Made by a program: the position numbers and the translations under genes
In this document: one piece after another, positions 45,223 to 55,700 of the stretch
Numbering within the stretch: position 1 is the stretch's first letter
Layout of the letters: every line of letters starts with the position of its first letter
Origin: Moorena sp. SIOASIH
GTDB taxonomy: Bacteria; Cyanobacteriota; Cyanobacteriia; Cyanobacteriales; Coleofasciculaceae
DNA: 64,000 bases
Assembly (NCBI RefSeq): GCF_010671925.1
Contig: NZ_JAAHIH010000011.1
Span: 1-64,000 of the forward strand
Direction of reading: 5' to 3'
Notes under the pieces: generated by a model
Told to the model about the DNA's origin: nothing
Database searches by the model: none
What the model saw: the letters and a program-made list of their open reading frames with translations, nothing else

Positions 45223-45597
45223 GTTTAGCATAACAGGTACGGAAGAAGCAAATTTTTAATAAAATATATTCGGCTAGAGTAAATTTACTTTTTGGTATAA
45301 TCTGGAGCAAATTGTCAACAGTTAGGTTTTATGGTAATAAAAGACTTACCTGTTTTTACCACAAAATTCTACAACCTTTACATAGCAAGCATTTGAGCCT
45401 GTTTCGTCACCCCGCAATAACATAGATACTGAACAGCTTAACAAAGCTTAACAAAATGTTACACTAAGAAAGTGACTTTCAGAATAGGTTCTGTTAGACT
45501 ACTGATTGGTAATACTTTGTATCAGTAAAAAAAAGAATCAACAAAGTAGTTTGCAATCCCATAACAGTAGTGATATAGAAAGGATTGAACCCTGAAT

Positions 45598-47004
45598 ATG
45601 CTCACACAAAACCAGATTCAACACTTTGAAGAAAAGGGATGGTTAGGCCCCCTGGATATATTTACAAGTTCAGAAGTAGAATCTGTAAAAAAATGTATAG
45701 AAACTAATAGTTCACTTAAAGAAGTAGAGGGTCAGCCGATGATGATGCTCTACAACAATGTCCTGAACCTTAACACATCTCGTGACCTTCATCTGTTTCA
45801 TCAACCGATAGCCGAGATGTTTAAAAACAACAAAATTGTTCGGGTACTAAACCAGCTGGGTGGGGACAATTTACTATTGTGGAACAGTAATGTTTTTTGC
45901 AAAATGCCAGGGGAAGGAGAGATCAAATGGCATCAAGTTTATGATTCTTACGACCCCAGCGCCTATGATCCTCAAAAGCCAGCACTGCTTTACCCAAATA
46001 CTGAAGATATTATAAATATATCAGTATGGATAGCCTTAGATGATGCTACTCTCGAAAATGGTTGTTTACATTTTGCAAATGGGACACACAAGGAAAAATT
46101 TGGGCGAGTGCAGGTACCTGCTGAGCAGGGGATGTTTGCGGGTATAAAAAACCATAAAATGGTTTGGCAAGGGCGGAGAAAATACTCAGTAGTGTTTGAC
46201 TTCGATGACAATGAATGGGAAGTAGAAGCTGTACCAGCACGCATGGGGCAAGCTATTATTTTTACCGAAAGAGTTATGCATTCCTCTCCTCCCAATAAGT
46301 CCAAGGAACAACGCCGACTAGGTATTAATGGACGTTATGTTCCTCCCAGCGTACAGGTTTATCCACACCGTTTAAAAGGCGATTTCATCGACGAAAATTT
46401 TCATAATATCAAAAAGCATTTTTGTATCCTGGTATCAGGGCAAGATGATTATGGAATCAATGTCGTTCGTGATTCTCATGATCTAGACAATATAGAGTTA
46501 GAATTTCAGACCATGTCCAACTTAGTTCGCTTTGGTCATGTTCAACTACCTAAAGGCAAGAAAGAAATAGAGCTTGAGACTCTCTATCAACAAGCAATGG
46601 AAGGGGATTGTTTAGATGAGGAGCCAGATGATCTGATTCTGCAACCTAGAAAGTATGTTCAATGGCAAGCCTGGAATCAACTTAAAGGCATGAGTTGCAG
46701 TGAGGCGATGAAGCAATACAGTCAAATAGTAGCCAAACTGCCAGTAGTGGGTCAAAAAAAGGAGCTGCCTCTAGAAGAAAAAATTAAAGCTTGGTTAGTC
46801 GCTTACATCGCCAAAGTTTTCAACATTGAAGCAGATGAGGTGAATAGTACTCTTCCTTTTGAGCGCTATGCTCTAGGATCGGCTGATGCAGCAAATCTAG
46901 TTGCTGAGTTGGGAGCTTGGCTAGAACGAGATATTCCTGCTACTGCGCTTTATAGTTACCCAACTATAGAGTTTTTGGCTAAGCATTTAGTTTCGTCATC
47001 CTGA
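45598..47004 (+). CDS. Fe(II)/2-oxoglutarate halogenase-like protein fused to ACP (HctB-like)
   Basis: 468 residues. The N-terminal PhyH-type cupin (about 1-260) has first ligand His112 in KWHQVY, second His228 in VMHSS and 2-oxoglutarate-binding Arg239. The carboxylate that hydroxylases have two residues after the first His is Val114 here. Loss of that carboxylate is the mark of Fe/2OG halogenases, where chloride takes its place. A middle part of unknown role (about 265-385) leads to a C-terminal ACP (about 395-465) with Ser in LGSADAA. This fusion matches HctB of hectochlorin, which dichlorinates an ACP-bound short acyl chain. Characterised halogenases have Ala or Gly at that site, so Val is unusual. 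It lies 18 bp upstream of the PKS and probably takes its acyl group from the divergent FAAL. Confidence 0.88.
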   Translation: MLTQNQIQHFEEKGWLGPLDIFTSSEVESVKKCIETNSSLKEVEGQPMMMLYNNVLNLNTSRDLHLFHQPIAEMFKNNKIVRVLNQLGGDNLLLWNSNVFCKMPGEGEIKWHQVYDSYDPSAYDPQKPALLYPNTEDIINISVWIALDDATLENGCLHFANGTHKEKFGRVQVPAEQGMFAGIKNHKMVWQGRRKYSVVFDFDDNEWEVEAVPARMGQAIIFTERVMHSSPPNKSKEQRRLGINGRYVPPSVQVYPHRLKGDFIDENFHNIKKHFCILVSGQDDYGINVVRDSHDLDNIELEFQTMSNLVRFGHVQLPKGKKEIELETLYQQAMEGDCLDEEPDDLILQPRKYVQWQAWNQLKGMSCSEAMKQYSQIVAKLPVVGQKKELPLEEKIKAWLVAYIAKVFNIEADEVNSTLPFERYALGSADAANLVAELGAWLERDIPATALYSYPTIEFLAKHLVSSS

Positions 47005-47022
47005 AGATAAGGTGCAAATTAC

Positions 47023-50000
47023 ATGGATCCAACCGCGATTATAGGTATTGGTTGTCGTTTTCCAAGTGCTGGAAATCCAGAAAGCTTTTGGGATTTGCTG
47101 CGGCATGGGGTGCATACCATCACTGAAGTTCCGTCAAATCGATGGGATGTTGATGCCTTGTATGATCCAGATCCAGCTACACCAGGAAAAATGAACACCC
47201 GTTGGGGCGCTTTCCTCGAACAGATAGATATGTTTGAACCGAGTTTCTTCGGAATTTCTCCCCGAGAAGCAGAGTCAATGGATCCCCAGCATAGACTAGT
47301 CTTAGAGGTAGCCTGGGAAGCTCTGGAACATGCAGGACTGGCACCAAATAAGTTAGCTGACAGCCAAACAGGTGTGTTTATAGGAATCGTTGCTAGTGAT
47401 TATGGCCGACTCGTGTTCAATGATCACCTTAATATAGATGCTTATGGCGGCATTGGCATCACGCCTGGTATTGCAGCGAATCGTCTCTCCTATATACTGA
47501 ATTTGCACGGACCTAGCTTGGCGATAGACACAGGTTGCTCCTCATCGCTGGTAGCATTGCATTTTGCCTGTCAAAGCCTGCAAAGCGGTGAATCTAATTT
47601 GTGCTTGGTTGGAGGGGTGAATTTGGTTTTGTCCCCCGAATACACTCTCACTTTTTCTCAAGCTCGGATGATGGCGTCGGACGGTTTTTGTAAGACTTTT
47701 GACAAAGACGCCGATGGTTATGTACGAGGGGAAGGATGTGGTGTAATTGTCCTCAAACGCCTCTGTGATGCCCTCCGGGATAGAGACAATATTTTAGCAG
47801 TTATCAAAGGCTCGGCAGTTAACCATGATGGTCTCAGCAATGGAATGACTGCACCCAATGGGCGTTCGCAGCAGGCAGTTATCAGGCAAGCATTAAAAAA
47901 TGCTGGTGTAGCGCCAGCCCAGATTAGTTATGTTGAAGCTCACGGTACTGGCACTTCCTTGGGAGACCCAATAGAAGTTGAATCCATAAAAGCAGTACTG
48001 GGTCAAGGGCGATCGCCTTTTGAGTCCTGTGGGATTGGTTCAATTAAGACCAATATCGGTCATTTGGAAGCTGCGGCGGGAATAGTTGGTCTAATTAAGA
48101 CAGTTCTATCACTACAACATCAGCAAATACCATCCCACCTGCACCTAAAACAACTGAATCCCTTAATTCAGTTAGAAGGTACACCTTTTTTCATACCTAC
48201 TGAGTGCCAACCTTGGTCTGTTGCTACAGAACCTCGCTTGGCTGGAGTCAGTTCCTTTAGCTTTGGTGGCACAAATTGCCATGTCATCTTGTCGGAAGCT
48301 CCCAAACAAGAAACCAGAGCTAATGACATTGAACGCCCTGCTCACATTCTTGCTCTCTCAGCCAAAAATCAGAAGGCTTTGAGTGAATTAGTAGAGCGCT
48401 ATGAGGCTCATCTGAAATCAAACTCATCCGCAAAGCTGGCAGACGTTTGTTTCACTGCCAATACAGGAAGAACGCATTTTGATCGCCGCCTTTTTGTTAC
48501 GGCAACATCTACAACAGAGATGCAAAAGGCTCTGCGCGATCTTGCGGAGGGCGAAGATACAGTGCCAACCGGTCAAATATGCAGTCCCAAGCGCCAGAAA
48601 ATAGCGTTCTTATTTACTGGTCAAGGGTCTGTGTATCTGAATATGGGGCGTCAACTCTACGATACCCAACCGACATTTCGTAATTGCCTCAAACGCTGTG
48701 AAGAAATTTTGCGTCCCTATCTGGAAGAACCACTACTCTCTGTTCTCTATCCAGATATTGATTTGTCTTCTCCAACATCTGGCGAGGTAAACCAAAAGTT
48801 ATACAACACAGCCTATACTCAACCTGCTTTATTCGCTCTGGAATATGCGCTATGCCAATTATGGAAATCTTGGGGCATAGAGGCGGATGCTGTCATCGGT
48901 CATAGTGTGGGGGAATATGTCGCTGCCTGTGTTGCTGGGGTTTTCAGCCTGGAAGACGGTCTCAAATTGATTGCAATGCGGGGACAATTAATGCAACAAT
49001 TGCCTCCAGGTGGTGAGATGTTGTCCTTGCTAGCATCAGAATCTCAAGTGCGAGAAGTAATTGCTCCCTATGGCGATCAAGTTGCGATCGCAGCTCTCAA
49101 TGGCCCCAGCAGTATAGTAATTTCTGGTAAAAGTGAAGCCATCCAGGAGATTTACAGCAGCGTGTCAACGCAAGGAATAAAAGCAAAATTTTTGCAAGTA
49201 TCCCATGCTTTTCACTCTCCGCTGATGGAACCAATGCTAGGGAAGTTTGAGGTAGCCGCATGGCAAATCTCCTACAATCAGCCTCAGATTCCTCTAATTT
49301 CTAACGTTACTGGGCAACGAATAGGCGATGACACTAGCACTCCTGAGTATTGGGTGAATCATATACGAAAACCAGTGCGCTTTGCTGATGGTATGCAGAC
49401 TTTATACCAGGAAGGCTGTCAAATTTTCTTGGAAATCGGCCCCCAGGCAATTTTGCTGGGAATGGGACGCCAATGCTTACCAGAGGACACGGGGGTTTGG
49501 TTGCCTTCTCTGCGCAAAGATCGCGAAGACTGGCAACAATTGCTAGAGAGCTTAGGGGAATTGTACGTAAGAGGTCTAGAGGTAGACTGGTCAGGCCTTG
49601 ACAAAGATTATATCCGTGAGAAAGTAGTATTACCTACTTATCCTTTCCAAAGAGAACGGTATTGGACCAAAGCAACTAACTTTACTAACTTTGTAGATAA
49701 AGAAGAGTTCCGGGATTGGTTATACGAAGTAGAATGGCGACCTCAAGCTAGTTTTGGCAGCCAGTTTCCATCAGAGGAACTTCTAGACCCATTGACCATT
49801 AAGCAGAAACTACAACCTTTGGTGTCGTCTTTAGCCTCTGTTAATAACTTGGATAGCTACAGTCAACTTGTGAGACAATTAGAAACTTTGAGTGTGGAAT
49901 ATGTCTTGCAAGCCTTTGACAAAATGGGATGGTCATTTAAACTGGGGGAAAACTTCTCCACTGAATCCCTAGCCCAAAGATTAGGTGTAGTACCACAATA

Positions 50001-52797
50001 TCAACAACTTCTCAACCTGTTGTTAGAAATGCTAGCAGAAGTAAAAATTCTGCGCTACACCGAAAATCAGTGGGTGACACTCCAAACTCCTGAAAAAGTC
50101 AATCTACAACAAAAAAATCAGACCTTACTTGCTCAATTCCCCAGCGCTAATGCAGAACTAACTATGTTAGAGCGTTGTGGTTCCCAATTGAGAGCAGTTT
50201 TGCAGGGAACTATAGAACCCCTGCAAGTTGTCTTCCCTGAAGGGGATTTAACTATAGCTACTCAAATATATGAACAGTCTCCTGAAGCAAAATTTACCAA
50301 CACTTTAGTCCAGCGTGCGATCGCTACTGCCATAGAAAATTTACCTCCAAGCCGAGGGGTGCGATTATTAGAAATTGGAGCTGGTACAGGGGGAACTACT
50401 AGCTATATATTGCCTCATCTGAATCCAGAGCAAACAGAATATATCTTCACCGATATCGGTACCTTATTTACCAGCAAAGCACAGGATAAATTTAAGGATT
50501 ACCCATTCATACACTATCAAAACTTAGACATTGAAAAAAATCCCGAAATTCAAGGGTTTGAACCCCATCAGTACGATGTGATAGTGGCAGCTAACGTAAT
50601 CCATGCTACAGCCTCTTTGCGTAAAACTCTAGAGCATGTGAGGCAGTTGTTGAGACCTGGAGGGATGTTGGTGTTGTTAGAAATCACAACTCCCAGGCGG
50701 TGGGTAACTTTATTTGCTGGAATGTTAGACGGATGGTGGAATTTTAGGGATTTTGATTTACGACCTAATCAACCCCTACTAAGTGTATCAAAGTGGCAGA
50801 AATTGCTAGTCGAAAGCGGTTTTCCCAAAGTGGTAAACCTGCCCAATATTCAGGGAACAGAAGAGGTTATATCTTCCCAGAGTGTAATTATTGCTCAAAC
50901 TGCAACTACTCCATCGTTGCCTCCCAGTGAGGGATGGTTAATTTTTGCAGACCAGCAAGGTATCGCTCAAGAGTTGGCAAATCGACTGCGGACCTTCGGA
51001 CAAGTCTGTAATTTGGTGTTTCCAGGAAAGGAGTACCAACAGATAGCATCTGATGAGTTTACCATAAACCCGGAAAATTCTGATGACTACTTAAAACTGG
51101 TGACAGAGGTAAAAGCTAATCTGCCCGATTTTAAAGGAGTGTTCCATCTATGGAGCTTAGATACTCCAAGAGCAGAGGAACTAACACTAGAAGACCTGAA
51201 AGTAGCTTCAATACAGGGATGTGGAACTGCCTTATATTTGGTTCGAGCCTTGAGCGAGGCAAAATTTCAGCTTTCGCCTCATCTGTGGCTTGTGACCAGA
51301 GATGCACAGCCTGTTGTTCCCATCAAGGATTCGGGATCGGGATTAGCACAATCACCTTTATGGGGAATGGGTAGAGTTATCTCTCTAGAACATCCTGAAT
51401 TGTCGGTACGAATGATAGATTTAGACCCTAATTCAGCATTGGAACGTTCCTGTGCCAAACTTTTAGCAGAAATTGGGGATTCAAATGGTGAAAACCATAT
51501 TGTCTTTCGAGATGAACAGCGTTACGTCCCACGCCTAGTGCATAAGAACTTCATAGAATCTCAAAGTCTACAGTTCCGGTCGGATGTTACTTACTTGATT
51601 ACTGGTGGTACTGGTTACTTGGGGCTGAAGTTCGCCCAATATATGGTAGAGCAAGGAGCTCGCCAGCTAGCATTAATCGGACGCAAAGGCCTTCCCGAAC
51701 GGGAACATTGGACCAACCTTGACCAAGAGAGTCATGAATGGAAACAGGTTCAAGCTATTCAACTCATGGAAGAGAAGGGAGCTAGCGTAACAGTGTACGC
51801 ATCTGATGTTACCAACCAAGCTCAAATGTCCTCAATTATTAAGTCGATCCATACTGTTCAAAAACCACTGCGGGGTATTATTCATGCTGCTGGTTTAAGT
51901 GACCAACACAAATTAAGTCAGATGACTCATCAAATACTTGAATCGATACTTAGCCCGAAGACAGTTGGAACGTGGGTTCTTCATCAACTAACCAAAGAGA
52001 TAAATCTAGACTTCTTTATCTGCTTTTCTTCGATTGGGTCAGTATGGGGTTCCCTAGGTCACGGACATTATGATGCAGCTAACCACTTTCTTAATGTTTT
52101 AGCTTATTATCGTCGTTCGATCGGGCTCCCAGCATTAAGTATAAATTGGGGAAGTCTCGGTGTTGGGGGTATGGTTTCTGAGGAAAGTTATGTACAATGG
52201 ATGAAGCAGATTGGCTTAGGAGAATTACGACCACAGCAAGGATTTAATGCCTTAAGTTTTCTTTTAAAAACCAATGCTATCCAACCACTAGTGACAAAAG
52301 TAGATTGGTCTACATTTAAGAAATATTATGAAGTAAGGGGATTAGGAAAGCTATTTAGTGACCTGATGACTCTCTCTACTGTGGATATGACAACCCCTTC
52401 AATAGAAACAATAGAGAGTCAAGAGTATAGCATCTTAGAAAAATTACAAGCAGCTTCACCAAGTAAAATAGAAAACATTTTATTGAATCATTTTCAAAAT
52501 GAAATTGCGAAATCGTTACGGACAAGCGCTTCAGAAATAAGCTTACAAAAACCTTTAAATAGCATGGGACTTGATTCCCTAATGGCTGTAGAATTGCGAA
52601 ATATGAGTCTAGTGAAGCTAGGGATAGATATTCCTACTGTCAAATTTATAGAAGGGCTTAGTATTGCCGATATAGTAACTGAGGTAAAAGAGCAACTGAA
52701 CGAGATTGACGCTAGTCAAAAAGTTGAGGGGGAAAATCACCAACAACTTTACACAGAAGAAGCAGACCAGATAGAACGAGTAAGGGGTGAATTATGA
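47023..52797 (+). CDS. Type I PKS: KS-AT-cMT-KR-ACP (HctD-like)
   Basis: 1924 residues. The KS (about 1-425) has Cys172 in DTGCSSS; an AT (about 525-825) has FTGQGS and Ser628 in GHSVGEY. A C-methyltransferase (about 1010-1300) has SAM motif EIGAGTGGTTSYI near 1117. The KR (about 1490-1760) has TGGTGYLG at 1527 and catalytic Ser1670/Tyr1683. The ACP has Ser1852 in GLDSL. No DH or ER is present, so one extension gives a 2-methyl-3-hydroxyacyl chain, as in the hectochlorin/lyngbyabellin acyl part. AAGGTG precedes the ATG by 8 nt. The TGA overlaps the start of the next gene (ATGA). The KS opening (TRWGAFLEQIDMF) is very like that of the PKS at 13425 (TRWGGFLEQVDQF), a feature of KSs that accept from FAAL-loaded ACPs. 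Confidence 0.93.
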   Translation: MDPTAIIGIGCRFPSAGNPESFWDLLRHGVHTITEVPSNRWDVDALYDPDPATPGKMNTRWGAFLEQIDMFEPSFFGISPREAESMDPQHRLVLEVAWEALEHAGLAPNKLADSQTGVFIGIVASDYGRLVFNDHLNIDAYGGIGITPGIAANRLSYILNLHGPSLAIDTGCSSSLVALHFACQSLQSGESNLCLVGGVNLVLSPEYTLTFSQARMMASDGFCKTFDKDADGYVRGEGCGVIVLKRLCDALRDRDNILAVIKGSAVNHDGLSNGMTAPNGRSQQAVIRQALKNAGVAPAQISYVEAHGTGTSLGDPIEVESIKAVLGQGRSPFESCGIGSIKTNIGHLEAAAGIVGLIKTVLSLQHQQIPSHLHLKQLNPLIQLEGTPFFIPTECQPWSVATEPRLAGVSSFSFGGTNCHVILSEAPKQETRANDIERPAHILALSAKNQKALSELVERYEAHLKSNSSAKLADVCFTANTGRTHFDRRLFVTATSTTEMQKALRDLAEGEDTVPTGQICSPKRQKIAFLFTGQGSVYLNMGRQLYDTQPTFRNCLKRCEEILRPYLEEPLLSVLYPDIDLSSPTSGEVNQKLYNTAYTQPALFALEYALCQLWKSWGIEADAVIGHSVGEYVAACVAGVFSLEDGLKLIAMRGQLMQQLPPGGEMLSLLASESQVREVIAPYGDQVAIAALNGPSSIVISGKSEAIQEIYSSVSTQGIKAKFLQVSHAFHSPLMEPMLGKFEVAAWQISYNQPQIPLISNVTGQRIGDDTSTPEYWVNHIRKPVRFADGMQTLYQEGCQIFLEIGPQAILLGMGRQCLPEDTGVWLPSLRKDREDWQQLLESLGELYVRGLEVDWSGLDKDYIREKVVLPTYPFQRERYWTKATNFTNFVDKEEFRDWLYEVEWRPQASFGSQFPSEELLDPLTIKQKLQPLVSSLASVNNLDSYSQLVRQLETLSVEYVLQAFDKMGWSFKLGENFSTESLAQRLGVVPQYQQLLNLLLEMLAEVKILRYTENQWVTLQTPEKVNLQQKNQTLLAQFPSANAELTMLERCGSQLRAVLQGTIEPLQVVFPEGDLTIATQIYEQSPEAKFTNTLVQRAIATAIENLPPSRGVRLLEIGAGTGGTTSYILPHLNPEQTEYIFTDIGTLFTSKAQDKFKDYPFIHYQNLDIEKNPEIQGFEPHQYDVIVAANVIHATASLRKTLEHVRQLLRPGGMLVLLEITTPRRWVTLFAGMLDGWWNFRDFDLRPNQPLLSVSKWQKLLVESGFPKVVNLPNIQGTEEVISSQSVIIAQTATTPSLPPSEGWLIFADQQGIAQELANRLRTFGQVCNLVFPGKEYQQIASDEFTINPENSDDYLKLVTEVKANLPDFKGVFHLWSLDTPRAEELTLEDLKVASIQGCGTALYLVRALSEAKFQLSPHLWLVTRDAQPVVPIKDSGSGLAQSPLWGMGRVISLEHPELSVRMIDLDPNSALERSCAKLLAEIGDSNGENHIVFRDEQRYVPRLVHKNFIESQSLQFRSDVTYLITGGTGYLGLKFAQYMVEQGARQLALIGRKGLPEREHWTNLDQESHEWKQVQAIQLMEEKGASVTVYASDVTNQAQMSSIIKSIHTVQKPLRGIIHAAGLSDQHKLSQMTHQILESILSPKTVGTWVLHQLTKEINLDFFICFSSIGSVWGSLGHGHYDAANHFLNVLAYYRRSIGLPALSINWGSLGVGGMVSEESYVQWMKQIGLGELRPQQGFNALSFLLKTNAIQPLVTKVDWSTFKKYYEVRGLGKLFSDLMTLSTVDMTTPSIETIESQEYSILEKLQAASPSKIENILLNHFQNEIAKSLRTSASEISLQKPLNSMGLDSLMAVELRNMSLVKLGIDIPTVKFIEGLSIADIVTEVKEQLNEIDASQKVEGENHQQLYTEEADQIERVRGEL

Positions 52798-55700
52798 ATT
52801 TAGTTGAGTTTTTACAAGAGCTTTCAATTAAAGGTTGGCAGATCTGGAGTGAAGGTTCGCAGTTACGCTACGATGCTCCCAAAGAAGAATCAACTGCATC
52901 AGTATTGGCTCTGCTGAAGCAACATAAGACAGAGATTTTACAGTTACTGTGTGACAACCCAGATATTCTCAATGTTTATCCCCTTTCCTACGGACAACAG
53001 GCAATGTGGTTTCTCTGGAAACTAGCACCTGGTAGTTGTGTTTATAACGTGTCCGTACCTGTTCGTATTTGCTCCCAGGTGGATGTGACAGCTTGGAGGC
53101 AAGCTTTTCAAGCTCTATGCCAACGTCACCTCATGCTGTCAAGCACATTTACTAAGCTAGGTCAAGTACCAATTCAACAAGTACATCGCGATCAAGACGT
53201 GGACTTTTTGCAGGTTGATGCCTCTGCTTGGAGTAAAGAGGAATTAAATCAGAGAGTGATTGAAGCTCACAAGCACCCTTTTAACCTTGAAAAAGAATCG
53301 GGGATGCGCGTCAGATGGTTTGTGCGGTCATTTCAAGAGCATATTCTACTGCTGACAATACACCACATTGCCTGTGATGGCTGGTCTATAGACATCATCT
53401 TTCAGGAATTAGCCAAATTGTATCAAGCTCAACAGACCAATGTACCAGCATCTCTTCCCCCTCTAAAGTATTCATATCAAGATTATGTTCGCGCTCAAAG
53501 GAAAATTTTGGATAGCCCTAGAGGAGAAATCCTTTGGCAATACTGGAAACAAAAACTAGCGGGCGAATTACCAACCTTAAATCTACCCACAGACAAACCA
53601 CGCCCGCCCATACAAACCTACGAGGGGGCAGCCTATCATTTTAGCTTATCTGAAAAACTCAGTCAGCAGCTTATAGAATTAGCTCAGAAGGAAAATGTCA
53701 CGCTCTACACACTATTGTTGGCAGTCTTTGGTGTCTTTCTTTATCGTTACACAGGTCAAGAGGATATTTTAGTTGGTTCTCCCACATCAGGTAGAAATAG
53801 GGCTGAAGAGGCTCCAATTGTGGGCTTCTTTGCTAACTCGGTTGTTATGAGGATGTCGGCCTCGGAAAATCTAAGTTTTAAGGAGTTTCTCACTAAAGTT
53901 CAGCATACTGTATTAGAAGCAGTAAACTATCAAGATTACCCTTTCGCATTGTTAGTAGAGCGATTGCTGCCAAAGCGCGACCCTAGCCGATCTCCGATTT
54001 TTCAAGTTTTTTTCCTGCTACAGCAAATGTCTGAATGGCGGAAGCTGCTCTCTGGCGAAATGAAGACGTCTTCGGATTGGCAAGGACTTAAGTTAGAAGC
54101 CTTTGACAGACCAACGAAGGAGTGTCAATTTGATTTCATACTAGAAATGATACAGGTTGGCTCGTCTCTTGGTGGACTTATTAAGTACAGTACTGATCTA
54201 TTTGAGGAACAGACTATTGCCAGAATGGTGGAGCATTTCCAGACGCTATTACAAGCAATAGTAATAAAGCCAAATTATAACATAGCTCAATTCCCATTAC
54301 TAACAGCAACCGAGCGGCAGCAGTGCCTAGCAGTCGGAAATAACTTGGGTAGAAAACAGGGGCAGAATAAAGTTATCTATCAATTGTTTGAGGATTTATT
54401 TGGCTATCCAGGAGAGGTTAGTGGCAGGCAAACTCAGTTGGGAGAGCATACAGAAGTAGTGCCTGTGGGTTGGCCAACTGATTTTTCAGTTTATGTTTTA
54501 GATTCCTATGCAGAACCAGTACCTCCAGGAGTAACGGGAGAGGTTTATGTTGGAGGTTGCAATTTAACTGAGAGTGACATAAATCGGACCCAACAAGCCC
54601 CAGTTAGTTTTGTAGAGCATCCCGAACTTGGTAGTTTATTGAAAACTGGGGAACGGGGTTGTCTTCGTGCCAATGGTTGTCTGGAATTGCAAGGATTTGG
54701 GCAACGTTGGGCTTGGATTAAAGGGCATCGGGTGGAGTTGCAGGCTATAGAAAAAGCCTTACTGGCAATTACTGGGGTGGAAGACTGCTATGTGATCATG
54801 CGACAACGACAACTAGTTGCTTATGTAGTAACCTCTAAATCTTTCTTGTCAGAGTCTCTCCACAATCAGTTAAAGACCGAATTACCCAGCTATATGCTGC
54901 CAAGTGCCTATGTAACAGTATCTAACCTGACCTTAACAGGCAAAGGACTAATAGATGAATCAGCGTTAGCCCAATTGGAGGTGATTGACTCCGAGTTAGT
55001 GTCACGTTGGGAAGAACAGTTGCGATCGCTGCCAGAAATAGAGCAAGTAGCAGTGGTAGTTCAGCCACAAGTAAAAACTCTTCCCAGATTACATATTTCT
55101 GATTTAGTACCCTCGCCCCCAAAGGGAATGGGTACAGATTCTCCTCAAGTTGAAACTGACAACTTGATAGACAAAGTTAACAAGAACTTGCCACAGGAAG
55201 TAAACCAGCCCGCCATCAGCCAAGGAGAGCCTCTAACAGAGCCAGAGGCACAAACCTTAGGGGAGATACTGCAACGAGCAGCCCTAGAGAATTCGACTAA
55301 AGGTGTAGTATACATCCAACCCGATGGAACTGAGTTCGTACAGTCCTATAAAAATTTATTAGAGGATGCCCAAAGACTATTGGGAGGATTGAAAAAACTC
55401 GGTCTCAAGCCCCAAGACAAGGTAATCTTTCAACTAGCAGACAATCACAACTTTATTAGTGCATTTTGGGGATGTATTCTTGGAGGATTCATCCCCGTAC
55501 CAATTTCCGCAACGGGCAACCTGAACAAGCTGCAAAATAGCTGGCAGATGCTAGGAAAGCCATTGGTACTATCAGAGCAAAAGTTAGCTCCAAAACTTCA
55601 TCAGTGGGCAGAAGAATTAAAGTTAGAAAACTTTCAGATAGAATCCATAGAACCATTAAAAGATTCAGAGGCAGATCGTAATTGGCATAAATCAAAATCA

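Larger units (their letters stand above)
44468..45597. other. 1.1-kb divergent promoter region with repeats
   Basis: Lies between the FAAL gene (minus) and the halogenase gene (plus). It holds two neighbouring AGCGATGCA-family repeats (44743-44868 and 44876-44974), a reversed copy of the 45-bp hairpin repeat (44810-44850), and two 46-bp direct repeats at 45051-45096 and 45177-45222. No gene is supported. The 375 bp before the halogenase start are repeat-free and AT-rich and probably hold its promoter. Confidence 0.65.

Noticed and set aside
45598..47004. Considered as a phytanoyl-CoA-type hydroxylase
   Set aside because: The metal-binding Asp/Glu after the first His is missing (Val) and an ACP is fused to the C-terminus, which fits ACP-dependent halogenases better.
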